Shown: one piece after another, positions 9,504 through 22,810 of the stretch
Layout: every line of letters begins with the position of its first letter
Position numbering within the stretch: position 1 is the stretch's first letter
Assembly: GCA_036250195.1 (NCBI GenBank)
Contig: JAVHZZ010000004.1
Span: 317,439,706-317,503,705, forward strand
Direction: 5' to 3'
DNA: 64,000 nt
From: Mixophyes australis
Lineage: Eukaryota; Chordata; Amphibia; Anura; Limnodynastidae
Program-made: the position numbers and the translations under genes
The notes under the pieces: generated by a model
What the model was told of the DNA's origin: nothing
Database searches by the model: none
The model's input: the letters and a program-made list of their open reading frames with translations, nothing else

Positions 9504-11404
9504 ACAGTTCCCAGATAAACCAAACAGAAAGCACTTAACAATTTGGAAATTGAAAAGTCAGAGATTTCAAAGACTCAAAAAATGTAATAGTCTTACATGT
9601 ATCCTATTTCAAATAGGGTAATTGCTTACCTACAGTCAAGAAGTGGAGCTGTTCTAACAGGTTGATCTTCAGTTTGAGTTCCAAGTTAAACTAAAATTCC
9701 CATGCACTTGTAATCCTTTTATAAGCCTAAACAATACAGTCACCAGCCAATCTGAAGTGAGATGACCTTTTCTTTGTCTTTCCCCAATAGAGGGGTGGGG
9801 CAATCTGGCTTTAAGACAAATGGAGGTGCCTATTTCATTTACATATGCATACAAGACACTCTCTGCATAACAATAGGCATGGCTTGGATGAAACTTTCAA
9901 TCAGATGATTCCAGAGATTCCAAGGAACTTGCTTCCTGTAGATAATTGACATCTTATATACTAAAGATCCTAATGAATTGTAATATTTTTCAATGTTATC
10001 ATAAAACATTAAACATGTGTTGGAAATCTTAAGTTGTAACTAATGTGTAAAGCAATATGGAGAAATACCATATAAAGCATTGGTATATGCTAAATGGTGT
10101 CCAAATCCTATTGTATATAAGCATTCTAGAACCAGCAAGTGTTCTAGAAGACATCATAACAATGTCCCTAAATCTGAACATTCCAAATATATCTGTCTAG
10201 CAACTATACATTTTGTGGTGCTTTGTTGCAGTAAATAATACTGGCAAATATATGTATGAACAGATTAAAACATTAATCCTTTAAAAATGCTATGGATAGA
10301 AAGTGTTGTGCCATTAAACAAATATAGTGATGCACCATTTCTAGAGCAGGATGTTTAACATGCCCAAAATAACAACTGAATGCAAGCAAGCTAAGTATAA
10401 GAACTAGATTTTCAAGCTCAAAAATGGTCAAGGGAAGCACTGACGTTAGATTTCTATGTAAATCTAGAAAACCTAAAAGGCAATACAACCCAAAATAAAT
10501 ATATCCGACTGGAAGATGTTGCCCAATGCCTACAATGCCCAAAACAGGAAGCACTTTCTCACCAGAAATGGAACAAAAGAGAGAGCTTTGTTTTGGGTGA
10601 TTTAAGCTTGGAATGAATTTAGATGGATTGTGCTTTGTGGATCGTGCATGCTTTGTGGATCCATCCTGGAAAGCCTTCTTTTTTTGGCAGTTGCCTTGAG
10701 AGATAACTTGTTAATTCCAATGTTGTTGAAGTTAAGTTGCCTATCAGATTTACAGTTTGAAGATAAACACCTAATTTTTCATGTTTTAAGCCACATTTAC
10801 AAAAGCATAAAATTGTTGTTCCTTACATTTTGACACCATACAGACAGGATGAATTTGCATATACAATGCCCTAAACAACACAGCACTGTCCTATAAAAGA
10901 TACACAGGAAAGTGCTTAGTTTAGAGTGTTGAATACATTGTTATTTGCCTGAATTATAGAAAATAAAGGAAATTGACAACATTTCAAGATTTCCTGCTGC
11001 GTTTCCCATCATTCAAACTAGGAAGCATTTCATATAGTTCAGCTCTAATAAAATATACTGATAACAATTTGCAAATTGAAAAGTCAGAGATTTCAAAGAC
11101 GAAAATAAAATGAAATAGTCTCACATGTATCCGATTTCAAAATAAATATATCAGACTGGAAGATGTTGCCCAATGCCTACAATGCCCAAAACAGGAAGCA
11201 CTTTCTCACCAGAAATGGAACAAAAGAGAGAGCTTTGTTTTGGGTGATTTAAGCTTGGAATGAATGTAGATGTAAATCTGAATATTCAGGAACAATAAAT
11301 GAATACAAGTGAGAAAAGCCAAACACATTCATGTCTCTGTAAATATGTTTGCTACACTTACTTTATTAGCTCTATTAATTTGAAACCATTGTGGATAAAA
11401 ATTT
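9504..11404. repeat. Repeat unit 6 (haplotype I)
   Basis: G at u883 and u939, T at u1224, A at u1895. I noted no private change, so it is close to the consensus of the 5-9 block. Confidence 0.96.
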
Positions 11405-13305
11405 ACAGTTCCCAGATAAACCAAACAGAAAGCACTTAACAATTTGGAAATTGAAAAGTCAGAGATTTCAAAGACTCAAAAAATGTAATAGTCTTACATG
11501 TATCCTATTTCAAATAGGGTAATTGCTTACCTACAGTCAAGAAGTGGAGCTGTTCTAACAGGTTGATCTTCAGTTTGAGTTCCAAGTTAAACTAAAATGC
11601 CCATGCACTTGTAATCCTTTTATAAGCCTAAACAATACAGTCACCAGCCAATCTGAAGTGAGATGACCTTTTCTTTGTCTTTCCCCAATAGAGGGGTGGG
11701 GCAATCTGGCTTTAAGACAAATGGAGGTGCCTATTTCATTTACATATGCATACAAGACACTCTCTGCATAACAATAGGCATGGCTTGGATGAAACTTTCA
11801 ATCAGATGATTCCAGAGATTCCAAGGAACTTGCTTCCTGTAGATAATTGACATCTTATATACTAAAGATCCTAATGAATTGTAATATTTTTCAATGTTAT
11901 CATAAAACATTAAACATGTGTTGGAAATCTTAAGTTGTAACTAATGTGTAAAGCAATATGGAGAAATACCATATAAAGCATTGGTATATGCTAAATGGTG
12001 TCCAAATCCTATTGTATATAAGCATTCTAGAACCAGCAAGTGTTCTAGAAGACATCATAACAATGTCCCTAAATCTGAACATTCCAAATATATCTGTCTA
12101 GCAACTATACATTTTGTGGTGCTTTGTTGCAGTAAATAATACTGGCAAATATATGTATGAACAGATTAAAACATTAATCCTTTAAAAATGCTATGGATAG
12201 AAAGTGTTGTGCCATTAAACAAATATAGTGATGCACCATTTCTAGAGCAGGATGTTTAACATGCCCAAAATAACAACTGAATGCAAGCAAGCTAAGTATA
12301 AGAACTAGATTTTCAAGCTCAAAAATGGTCAAGGGAAGCACTGACGTTAGATTTCTATGTAAATCTAGAAAACCTAAAAGGCAATACAACCCAAAATAAA
12401 TATATCCGACTGGAAGATGTTGCCCAATGCCTACAATGCCCAAAACAGGAAGCACTTTCTCACCAGAAATGGAACAAAAGAGAGAGCTTTGTTTTGGGTG
12501 ATTTAAGCTTGGAATGAATTTAGATGGATTGTGCTTTGTGGATCGTGCATGCTTTGTGGATCCATCCTGGAAAGCCTTCTTTTTTTGGCAGTTGCCTTGA
12601 GAGATAACTTGTTAATTCCAATGTTGTTGAAGTTAAGTTGCCTATCAGATTTACAGTTTGAAGATAAACACCTAATTTTTCATGTTTTAAGCCACATTTA
12701 CAAAAGCATAAAATTGTTGTTCCTTACATTTTGACACCATACAGACAGGATGAATTTGCATATACAATGCCCTAAACAACACAGCACTGTCCTATAAAAG
12801 ATACACAGGAAAGTGCTTAGTTTAGAGTGTTGAATACATTGTTATTTGCCTGAATTATAGAAAATAAAGGAAATTGACAACATTTCAAGATTTCCTGCTG
12901 CGTTTCCCATCATTCAAACTAGGAAGCATTTCATATAGTTCAGCTCTAATAAAATATACTGATAACAATTTGCAAATTGAAAAGTCAGAGATTTCAAAGA
13001 CGAAAATAAAATGAAATAGTCTCACATGTATCCGATTTCAAAATAAATATATCAGACTGGAAGATGTTGCCCAATGCCTACAATGCCCAAAACAGGAAGC
13101 ACTTTCTCACCAGAAATGGAACAAAAGAGAGAGCTTTGTTTTGGGTGATTTAAGCTTGGAATGAATGTAGATGTAAATCTGAATATTCAGGAACAATAAA
13201 TGAATACAAGTGAGAAAAGCCAAACACATTCATGTCTCTGTAAATATGTTTGCTACACTTACTTTATTAGCTCTATTAATTTGAAACCATTGTGGATAAA
13301 AATTT
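11405..13305. repeat. Repeat unit 7 (haplotype I)
   Basis: First of four consecutive units (7-10) with G at u195 (AAAATGCCC rather than AAAATTCCC). T at u1224. Confidence 0.96.
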
Positions 13306-15206
13306 ACAGTTCCCAGATAAACCAAACAGAAAGCACTTAACAATTTGGAAATTGAAAAGTCAGAGATTTCAAAGACTCAAAAAATGTAATAGTCTTACAT
13401 GTATCCTATTTCAAATAGGGTAATTGCTTACCTACAGTCAAGAAGTGGAGCTGTTCTAACAGGTTGATCTTCAGTTTGAGTTCCAAGTTAAACTAAAATG
13501 CCCATGCACTTGTAATCCTTTTATAAGCCTAAACAATACAGTCACCAGCCAATCTGAAGTGAGATGACCTTTTCTTTGTATTTCCCCAATAGAGGGGTGG
13601 GGCAATCTGGCTTTAAGACAAATGGAGGTGCCTATTTCATTTACATATGCATACAAGACACTCTCTGCATAACAATAGGCATGGCTTGGATGAAACTTTC
13701 AATCAGATGATTCCAGAGATTCCAAGGAACTTGCTTCCTGTAGATAATTGACATCTTATATACTAAAGATCCTAATGAATTGTAATATTTTTCAATGTTA
13801 TCATAAAACATTAAACATGTGTTGGAAATCTTAAGTTGTAACTAATGTGTAAAGCAATATGGAGAAATACCATATAAAGCATTGGTATATGCTAAATGGT
13901 GTCCAAATCCTATTGTATATAAGCATTCTAGAACCAGCAAGTGTTCTAGAAGACATCATAACAATGTCCCTAAATCTGAACATTCCAAATATATCTGTCT
14001 AGCAACTATACATTTTGTGGTGCTTTGTTGCAGTAAATAATACTGGCAAATATATGTATGAACAGATTAAAACATTAATCCTTTAAAAATGCTATGGATA
14101 GAAAGTGTTGTGCCATTAAACAAATATAGTGATGCACCATTTCTAGAGCAGGATGTTTAACATGCCCAAAATAACAACTGAATGCAAGCAAGCTAAGTAT
14201 AAGAACTAGATTTTCAAGCTCAAAAATGGTCAAGGGAAGCACTGACGTTAGATTTCTATGTAAATCTAGAAAACCTAAAAGGCAATACAACCCAAAATAA
14301 ATATATCCGACTGGAAGATGTTGCCCAATGCCTACAATGCCCAAAACAGGAAGCACTTTCTCACCAGAAATGGAACAAAAGAGAGAGCTTTGTTTTGGGT
14401 GATTTAAGCTTGGAATGAATTTAGATGGATTGTGCTTTGTGGATCGTGCATGCTTTGTGGATCCATCCTGGAAAGCCTTCTTTTTTTGGCAGTTGCCTTG
14501 AGAGATAACTTGTTAATTCCAATGTTGTTGAAGTTAAGTTGCCTATCAGATTTACAGTTTGAAGATAAACACCTAATTTTTCATGTTTTAAGCCACATTT
14601 ACAAAAGCATAAAATTGTTGTTCCTTACATTTTGACACCATACAGACAGGATGAATTTGCATATACAATGCCCTAAACAACACAGCACTGTCCTATAAAA
14701 GATACACAGGAAAGTGCTTAGTTTAGAGTGTTGAATACATTGTTATTTGCCTGAATTATAGAAAATAAAGGAAATTGACAACATTTCAAGATTTCCTGCT
14801 GCGTTTCCCATCATTCAAACTAGGAAGCATTTCATATAGTTCAGCTCTAATAAAATATACTGATAACAATTTGCAAATTGAAAAGTCAGAGATTTCAAAG
14901 ACGAAAATAAAATGAAATAGTCTCACATGTATCCGATTTCAAAATAAATATATCAGACTGGAAGATGTTGCCCAATGCCTACAATGCCCAAAACAGGAAG
15001 CACTTTCTCACCAGAAATGGAACAAAAGAGAGAGCTTTGTTTTGGGTGATTTAAGCTTGGAATGAATGTAGATGTAAATCTGAATATTCAGGAACAATAA
15101 ATGAATACAAGTGAGAAAAGCCAAACACATTCATGTCTCTGTAAATATGTTTGCTACACTTACTTTATTAGCTCTATTAATTTGAAACCATTGTGGATAA
15201 AAATTT
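13306..15206. repeat. Repeat unit 8 (haplotype I)
   Basis: G at u195 and T at u1224. A private C to A change near 13580 (TTTGTATTTCC) is its only clear difference from unit 7. Confidence 0.96.
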
Positions 15207-17107
15207 ACAGTTCCCAGATAAACCAAACAGAAAGCACTTAACAATTTGGAAATTGAAAAGTCAGAGATTTCAAAGACTCAAAAAATGTAATAGTCTTACA
15301 TGTATCCTATTTCAAATAGGGTAATTGCTTACCTACAGTCAAGAAGTGGAGCTGTTCTAACAGGTTGATCTTCAGTTTGAGTTCCAAGTTAAACTAAAAT
15401 GCCCATGCACTTGTAATCCTTTTATAAGCCTAAACAATACAGTCACCAGCCAATCTGAAGTGAGATGACCTTTTCTTTGTCTTTCCCCAATAGAGGGGTG
15501 GGGCAATCTGGCTTTAAGACAAATGGAGGTGCCTATTTCATTTACATATGCATACAAGACACTCTCTGCATAACAATAGGCATGGCTTGGATGAAACTTT
15601 CAATCAGATGATTCCAGAGATTCCAAGGAACTTGCTTCCTGTAGATAATTGACATCTTATATACTAAAGATCCTAATGAATTGTAATATTTTTCAATGTT
15701 ATCATAAAACATTAAACATGTGTTGGAAATCTTAAGTTGTAACTAATGTGTAAAGCAATATGGAGAAATACCATATAAAGCATTGGTATATGCTAAATGG
15801 TGTCCAAATCCTATTGTATATAAGCATTCTAGAACCAGCAAGTGTTCTAGAAGACATCATAACAATGTCCCTAAATCTGAACATTCCAAATATATCTGTC
15901 TAGCAACTATACATTTTGTGGTGCTTTGTTGCAGTAAATAATACTGGCAAATATATGTATGAACAGATTAAAACATTAATCCTTTAAAAATGCTATGGAT
16001 AGAAAGTGTTGTGCCATTAAACAAATATAGTGATGCACCATTTCTAGAGCAGGATGTTTAACATGCCCAAAATAACAACTGAATGCAAGCAAGCTAAGTA
16101 TAAGAACTAGATTTTCAAGCTCAAAAATGGTCAAGGGAAGCACTGACGTTAGATTTCTATGTAAATCTAGAAAACCTAAAAGGCAATACAACCCAAAATA
16201 AATATATCCGACTGGAAGATGTTGCCCAATGCCTACAATGCCCAAAACAGGAAGCACTTTCTCACCAGAAATGGAACAAAAGAGAGAGCTTTGTTTTGGG
16301 TGATTTAAGCTTGGAATGAATTTAGATGGATTGTGCTTTGTGGATCGTGCATGCTTTGTGGATCCATCCTGGAAAGCCTTCTTTTTTTGGCAGTTGCCTT
16401 GAGAGATAACTTGTTAATTCCAATGTTGTTGAAGTTAAGTTGCCTATCAGATTTACAGTTTGAAGATAAACACCTAATTTTTCATGTTTTAAGCCACATT
16501 TACAAAAGCATAAAATTGTTGTTACTTACATTTTGACACCATACAGACAGGATGAATTTGCATATACAATGCCCTAAACAACACAGCACTGTCCTATAAA
16601 AGATACACAGGAAAGTGCTTAGTTTAGAGTGTTGAATACATTGTTATTTGCCTGAATTATAGAAAATAAAGGAAATTGACAACATTTCAAGATTTCCTGC
16701 TGCGTTTCCCATCATTCAAACTAGGAAGCATTTCATATAGTTCAGCTCTAATAAAATATACTGATAACAATTTGCAAATTGAAAAGTCAGAGATTTCAAA
16801 GACGAAAATAAAATGAAATAGTCTCACATGTATCCGATTTCAAAATAAATATATCAGACTGGAAGATGTTGCCCAATGCCTACAATGCCCAAAACAGGAA
16901 GCACTTTCTCACCAGAAATGGAACAAAAGAGAGAGCTTTGTTTTGGGTGATTTAAGCTTGGAATGAATGTAGATGTAAATCTGAATATTCAGGAACAATA
17001 AATGAATACAAGTGAGAAAAGCCAAACACATTCATGTCTCTGTAAATATGTTTGCTACACTTACTTTATTAGCTCTATTAATTTGAAACCATTGTGGATA
17101 AAAATTT
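15207..17107. repeat. Repeat unit 9 (haplotype I)
   Basis: G at u195 and T at u1224. A private C to A change near 16524 (GTTGTTACTTAC). Confidence 0.96.
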
Positions 17108-19008
17108 ACAGTTCCCAGATAAACCAAACAGAAAGCACTTAACAATTTGGAAATTGAAAAGTCAGAGATTTCAAAGACTCAAAAAATGTAATAGTCTTAC
17201 ATGTATCCTATTTCAAATAGGGTAATTGCTTACCTACAGTCAAGAAGTGGAGCTGTTCTAACAGGTTGATCTTCAGTTTGAGTTCCAAGTTAAACTAAAA
17301 TGCCCATGCACTTGTAATCCTTTTATAAGCCTAAACAATACAGTCACCAGCCAATCTGAAGTGAGATGACCTTTTCTTTGTCTTTCCCCAATAGAGGGGT
17401 GGGGCAATCTGGCTTTAAGACAAATGGAGGTGCCTATTTCATTTACATATGCATACAAGACACTCTCTGCATAACAATAGGCATGGCTTGGATGAAACTT
17501 TCAATCAGATGATTCCAGAGATTCCAAGGAACTTGCTTCCTGTAGATAATTGACATCTTATATACTAAAGATCCTAATGAATTGTAATATTTTTCAATGT
17601 TATCATAAAACATTAAACATGTGTTGGAAATCTTAAGTTGTAACTAATGTGTAAAGCAATATGGAGAAATACCATATAAAGCATTGGTATATGCTAAATG
17701 GTGTCCAAATCCTATTGTATATAAGCATTCTAGAACCAGCAAGTGTTCTAGAAGACATCATAACAATGTCCCTAAATCTGAACATTCCAAATATATCTGT
17801 CTAGCAACTATACATTTTGTGGTGCTTTGTTGCAGTAAATAATACTGGCAAATATATGTATGAACAGATTAAAACATTAATCCTTTAAAAATGCTATGGA
17901 TAGAAAGTGTTGTGCCATTAAACAAATATAGTGATGCACCATTTCTAGAGCAGGATGTTTAACATGCCCAAAATAACAACTGAATGCAAACAAGCTAAGT
18001 ATAAGAACTAGATTTTCAAGCTCAAAAATGGTCAAGGGAAGCACTAACGTTAGATTTCTATGTAAATCTAGAAAACCTAAAAGGCAATACAACCCAAAAT
18101 AAATATATCCGACTGGAAGATGTTGCCCAATGCCTACAATGCCCAAAACAGGAAGCACTTTCTCACCAGAAATGGAACAAAAGAGAGAGCTTTGTTTTGG
18201 GTGATTTAAGCTTGGAATGAATTTAGATGGATTGTGCTTTGTGGATCGTGCATGCTTTGTGGATCCATCCTGGAAAGCCTTCTTTTTTTGGCAGTTGCCT
18301 TGAGAGATAACTTGTTAATTCCAATGTTGTCGAAGTTAAGTTGCCTATCAGATTTACAGTTTGAAGATAAACACCTAATTTTTCATGTTTTAAGCCACAT
18401 TTACAAAAGCATAAAATTGTTGTTCCTTACATTTTGACACCATACAGACAGGATGAATTTGCATATACAATGCCCTAAACAACACAGCACTGTCCTATAA
18501 AAGATACACAGGAAAGTGCTTAGTTTAGAGTGTTGAATACATTGTTATTTGCCTGAATTATAGAAAATAAAGGAAATTGACAACATTTCAAGATTTCCTG
18601 CTGCGTTTCCCATCATTCAAACTAGGAAGCATTTCATATAGTTCAGCTCTAATAAAATATATTGAAAACAATTTGCAAATTGAAAAGTCAGATATTTCAA
18701 AGACGAAAATAAAATAAAATAGTCTCACATGTATCCGATTTCAAAATAAATATATCAGACTGGAAGATGTTGCCCAATGCCTACAATGCCCAAAACAGGA
18801 AGCACTTTCTCACCAGAAATGGAACAAAAGAGAGAGCTTTGTTTTGGGTGATTTAAGCTTGGAATGAATGTAGATGTAAATCTGAATATTCAGGAACAAT
18901 AAATGAATACAAGTGAGAAAAGCCAAACACATTCATGTCTCTGTAAATATGTTTGCTACACTTACTTTATTAGCTCTATTAATTTGAAACCATTGTGGAT
19001 AAAAATTT
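17108..19008. repeat. Repeat unit 10 (left part like 7-9, right part haplotype II)
   Basis: It carries G at u195 like units 7-9 but A at u883 and A at u939 like units 11-15, so it is a natural switch unit. T at u1555, A at u1559 and T at u1586 are shared with unit 12 but not unit 11. C at u1224. AAAATAAAAT near 18711 is private. Confidence 0.96.
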
Positions 19009-20909
19009 ACAGTTCCCAGATAAACCAAACAAAAAGCACTTAACAATTTGGAAATTGAAAAGTCAGAGATTTCAAAGACTCAAAAAATGTAATAGTCTTA
19101 CATGTATCCTATTTCAAATAGGGTAATTGCTTACCTACAGTCAAGAAGTGGAGCTGTTCTAACAGGTTGATCTTCAGTTTGAGTTCCAAGTTAAACTAAA
19201 ATTCCCATGCACTTGTAATCCTTTTATAAGCCTAAACAATACAGTCACCAGCCAATCTGAAGTGAGATGACCTTTTCTTTGTCTTTCCCCAATAGAGGGG
19301 TGGGGCAATCTGGCTTTAAGACAAATGGAGGTGCCTATTTCATTTACATATGCATACAAGACACTCTCTGCATAACAATAGGCATGGCTTGGATGAAACT
19401 TTCAATCAGATGATTCCAGAGATTCCAAGGAACTTGCTTCCTGTAGATAATTGACATCTTATATACTAAAGATCCTAATGAATTGTAATATTTTTCAATG
19501 TTATCATAAAACATTAAACATGTGTTGGAAATCTTAAGTTGTAACTAATGTGTAAAGCAATATGGAGAAATACCATATAAAGCATTGGTATATGCTAAAT
19601 GGTGTCCAAATCCTATTGTATATAAGCATTCTAGAACCAGCAAGTGTTCTAGAAGACATCATAACAATGTCCCTAAATCTGAACATTCCAAATATATCTG
19701 TCTAGCAACTATACATTTTGTGGTGCTTTGTTGCAGTAAATAATACTGGCAAATATATGTATGAACAGATTAAAACATTAATCCTTTAAAAATGCTATGG
19801 ATAGAAAGTGTTGTGCCATTAAACAAATATAGTGATGCACCATTTCTAGAGCAGGATGTTTAACATGCCCAAAATAACAACTGAATGCAAACAAGCTAAG
19901 TATAAGAACTAGATTTTCAAGCTCATTAATGGTCAAGGGAAGCACTAACGTTAGATTTCTATGTAAATCTAGAAAACCTAAAAGGCAATACAACCCAAAA
20001 TAAATATATCCGACTGGAAGATGTTGCCCAATGCCTACAATGCCCAAAACAGGAAGCACTTTCTCACCAGAAATGGAACAAAAGAGAGAGCTTTGTTTTG
20101 GGTGATTTAAGCTTGGAATGAATTTAGATGGATTGTGCTTTGTGGATCGTGCATGCTTTGTGGATCCATCCTGGAAAGCCTTCTTTTTTTGGCAGTTGCC
20201 TTGAGAGATAACTTGTTAATTCCAATGTTGTTGAAGTTAAGTTGCCTATCAGATTTACAGTTTGAAGATAAACACCTAATTTTTCATGTTTTAAGCCACA
20301 TTTACAAAAGCATAAAATTGTTGTTCCTTACATTTTGACACCATACAGACAGGATGAATTTGCATATACAATGCCCTAAACAACACAGCACTGTCCTATA
20401 AAAGATACACAGGAAAGTGCTTAGTTTAGAGTGTTGAATACATTGTTATTTGCCTGAATTATAGAAAATAAAGGAAATTGACAACATTTCAAGATTTCCT
20501 GCTGCGTTTCCCATCATTCAAACTAGGAAGCATTTCATATAGTTCAGCTCTAATAAAATATACTGATAACAATTTGCAAATTGAAAAGTCAGAGATTTCA
20601 AAGACGAAAATAAAATGAAATAGTCTCACATGTATCCGATTTCAAAATAAATATATCAGACTGGAAGATGTTGCCCAATGCCTACAATGCCCAAAACAGG
20701 AAGCACTTTCTCACCAGAAATGGAACAAAAGAGACAGCTTTGTTTTGGGTGATTTAAGCTTGGAATGAATGTAGATGTAAATCTGAATATTCAGGAACAA
20801 TAAATGAATACAAGTGAGAAAAGCCAAACACATTCATGTCTCTGTAAATATGTTTGCTACACTTACTTTATTAGCTCTATTAATTTGAAACCATTGTGGA
20901 TAGAAATTT
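19009..20909. repeat. Repeat unit 11 (haplotype II)
   Basis: A at u24 is shared with unit 13 but not unit 12. T at u1224, G at u1895. Private changes are GCTCATTAAT at 19921 (two adjacent A to T changes) and GAGACAGC near 20734. Confidence 0.96.
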
Positions 20910-22810
20910 ACAGTTCCCAGATAAACCAAACAGAAAGCACTTAACAATTTGGAAATTGAAAAGTCAGAGATTTCAAAGACTCAAAAAATGTAATAGTCTT
21001 ACATGTATCCTATTTCAAATAGGGTAATTGCTTACCTACAGTCAAGAAGTGGAGCTGTTCTAACAGGTTGATCTTCAGTTTGAGTTCCAAGTTAAACTAA
21101 AATTCCCATGCACTTGTAATCCTTTTATAAGCCTAAACAATACAGTCACCAGCCAATCTGAAGTGAGATGACCTTTTCTTTGTCTTTCCCCAATAGAGGG
21201 GTGGGGCAATCTGGCTTTAAGACAAATGGAGGTGCCTATTTCATTTACATATGCATACAAGACACTCTCTGCATAACAATAGGCATGGCTTGGATGAAAC
21301 TTTCAATCAGATGATTCCAGAGATTCCAAGGAACTTGCTTCCTGTAGATAATTGACATCTTATATACTAAAGATCCTAATGAATTGTAATATTTTTCAAT
21401 GTTATCATAAAACATTAAACATGTGTTGGAAATCTAAAGTTGTAACTAATGTGTAAAGCAATATGGAGAAATACCATATAAAGCATTGGTATATGCTAAA
21501 TGGTGTCCAAATCCTATTGTATATAAGCATTCTAGAACCAGCAAGTGTTCTAGAAGACATCATAACAATGTCCCTAAATCTGAACATTCCAAATATATCT
21601 GTCTAGCAACTATACATTTTGTGGTGCTTTGTTGCAGTAAATAATACTGGCAAATATATGTATGAACAGATTAAAACATTAATCCTTTAAAAATGCTATG
21701 GATAGAAAGTGTTGTGCCATTAAACAAATATAGTGATGCACCATTTCTAGAGCAGGATGTTTAACATGCCCAAAATAACAACTGAATGCAAACAAGCTAA
21801 GTATAAGAACTAGATTTTCAAGCTCAAAAATGGTCAAGGGAAGCACTAACGTTAGATTTCTATGTAAATCTAGAAAACCTAAAAGGCAATACAACCCAAA
21901 ATAAATATATCCGACTGGAAGATGTTGCCCAATGCCTACAATGCCCAAAACAGGAAGCACTTTCTCACCAGAAATGGAACAAAAGAGAGAGCTTTGTTTT
22001 GGGTGATTTAAGCTTGGAATGAATTTAGATGGATTGTGCTTTGTGGATCGTGCATGCTTTGTGGATCCATCCTGGAAAGCCTTCTTTTTTTGGCAGTTGC
22101 CTTGAGAGATAACTTGTTAATTCCAATGTTGTCGAAGTTAAGTTGCCTATCAGATTTACAGTTTGAAGATAAACACCTAATTTTTCATGTTTTAAGCCAC
22201 ATTTACAAAAGCATAAAATTGTTGTTCCTTACATTTTGACACCATACAGACAGGATGAATTTGCATATACAATGCCCTAAACAACACAGCACTGTCCTAT
22301 AAAAGATACACAGGAAAGTGCTTAGTTTAGAGTGTTGAATACATTGTTATTTGCCTGAATTATAGAAAATAAAGGAAATTGACAACATTTCAAGATTTCC
22401 TGCTGCGTTTCCCATCATTCAAACTAGGAAGCATTTCATATAGTTCAGCTCTAATAAAATATATTGAAAACAATTTGCAAATTGAAAAGTCAGATATTTC
22501 AAAGACGAAAATAAAATGAAATAGTCTCACATGTATCCGATTTCAAAATAAATATATCAGACTGGAAGATGTTGCCCAATGCCTACAATGCCCAAAACAG
22601 GAAGCACTTTCTCACCAGAAATGGAACAAAAGAGAGAGCTTTGTTTTGGGTGATTTAAGCTTGGAATGAATGTAGATGTAAATCTGAATATTCAGGAACA
22701 ATAAATGAATACAAGTGAGAAAAGCCAAACACATTCATGTCTCTGTAAATATGTTTGCTACACTTACTTTATTAGCTCTATTAATTTGAAACCATTGTGG
22801 ATAAAAATTT
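20910..22810. repeat. Repeat unit 12 (haplotype II)
   Basis: T at u1555, A at u1559 and T at u1586 are shared with unit 10. A at u527 (21436) is shared with unit 13 and opens an extra minus-strand frame of 60 codons that I consider meaningless. C at u1224. Confidence 0.96.

Noticed and set aside
21405..21587. 60-codon minus-strand frame in units 12 and 13
   Set aside because: It is opened by a single T to A change at u527 and absent from all other units.
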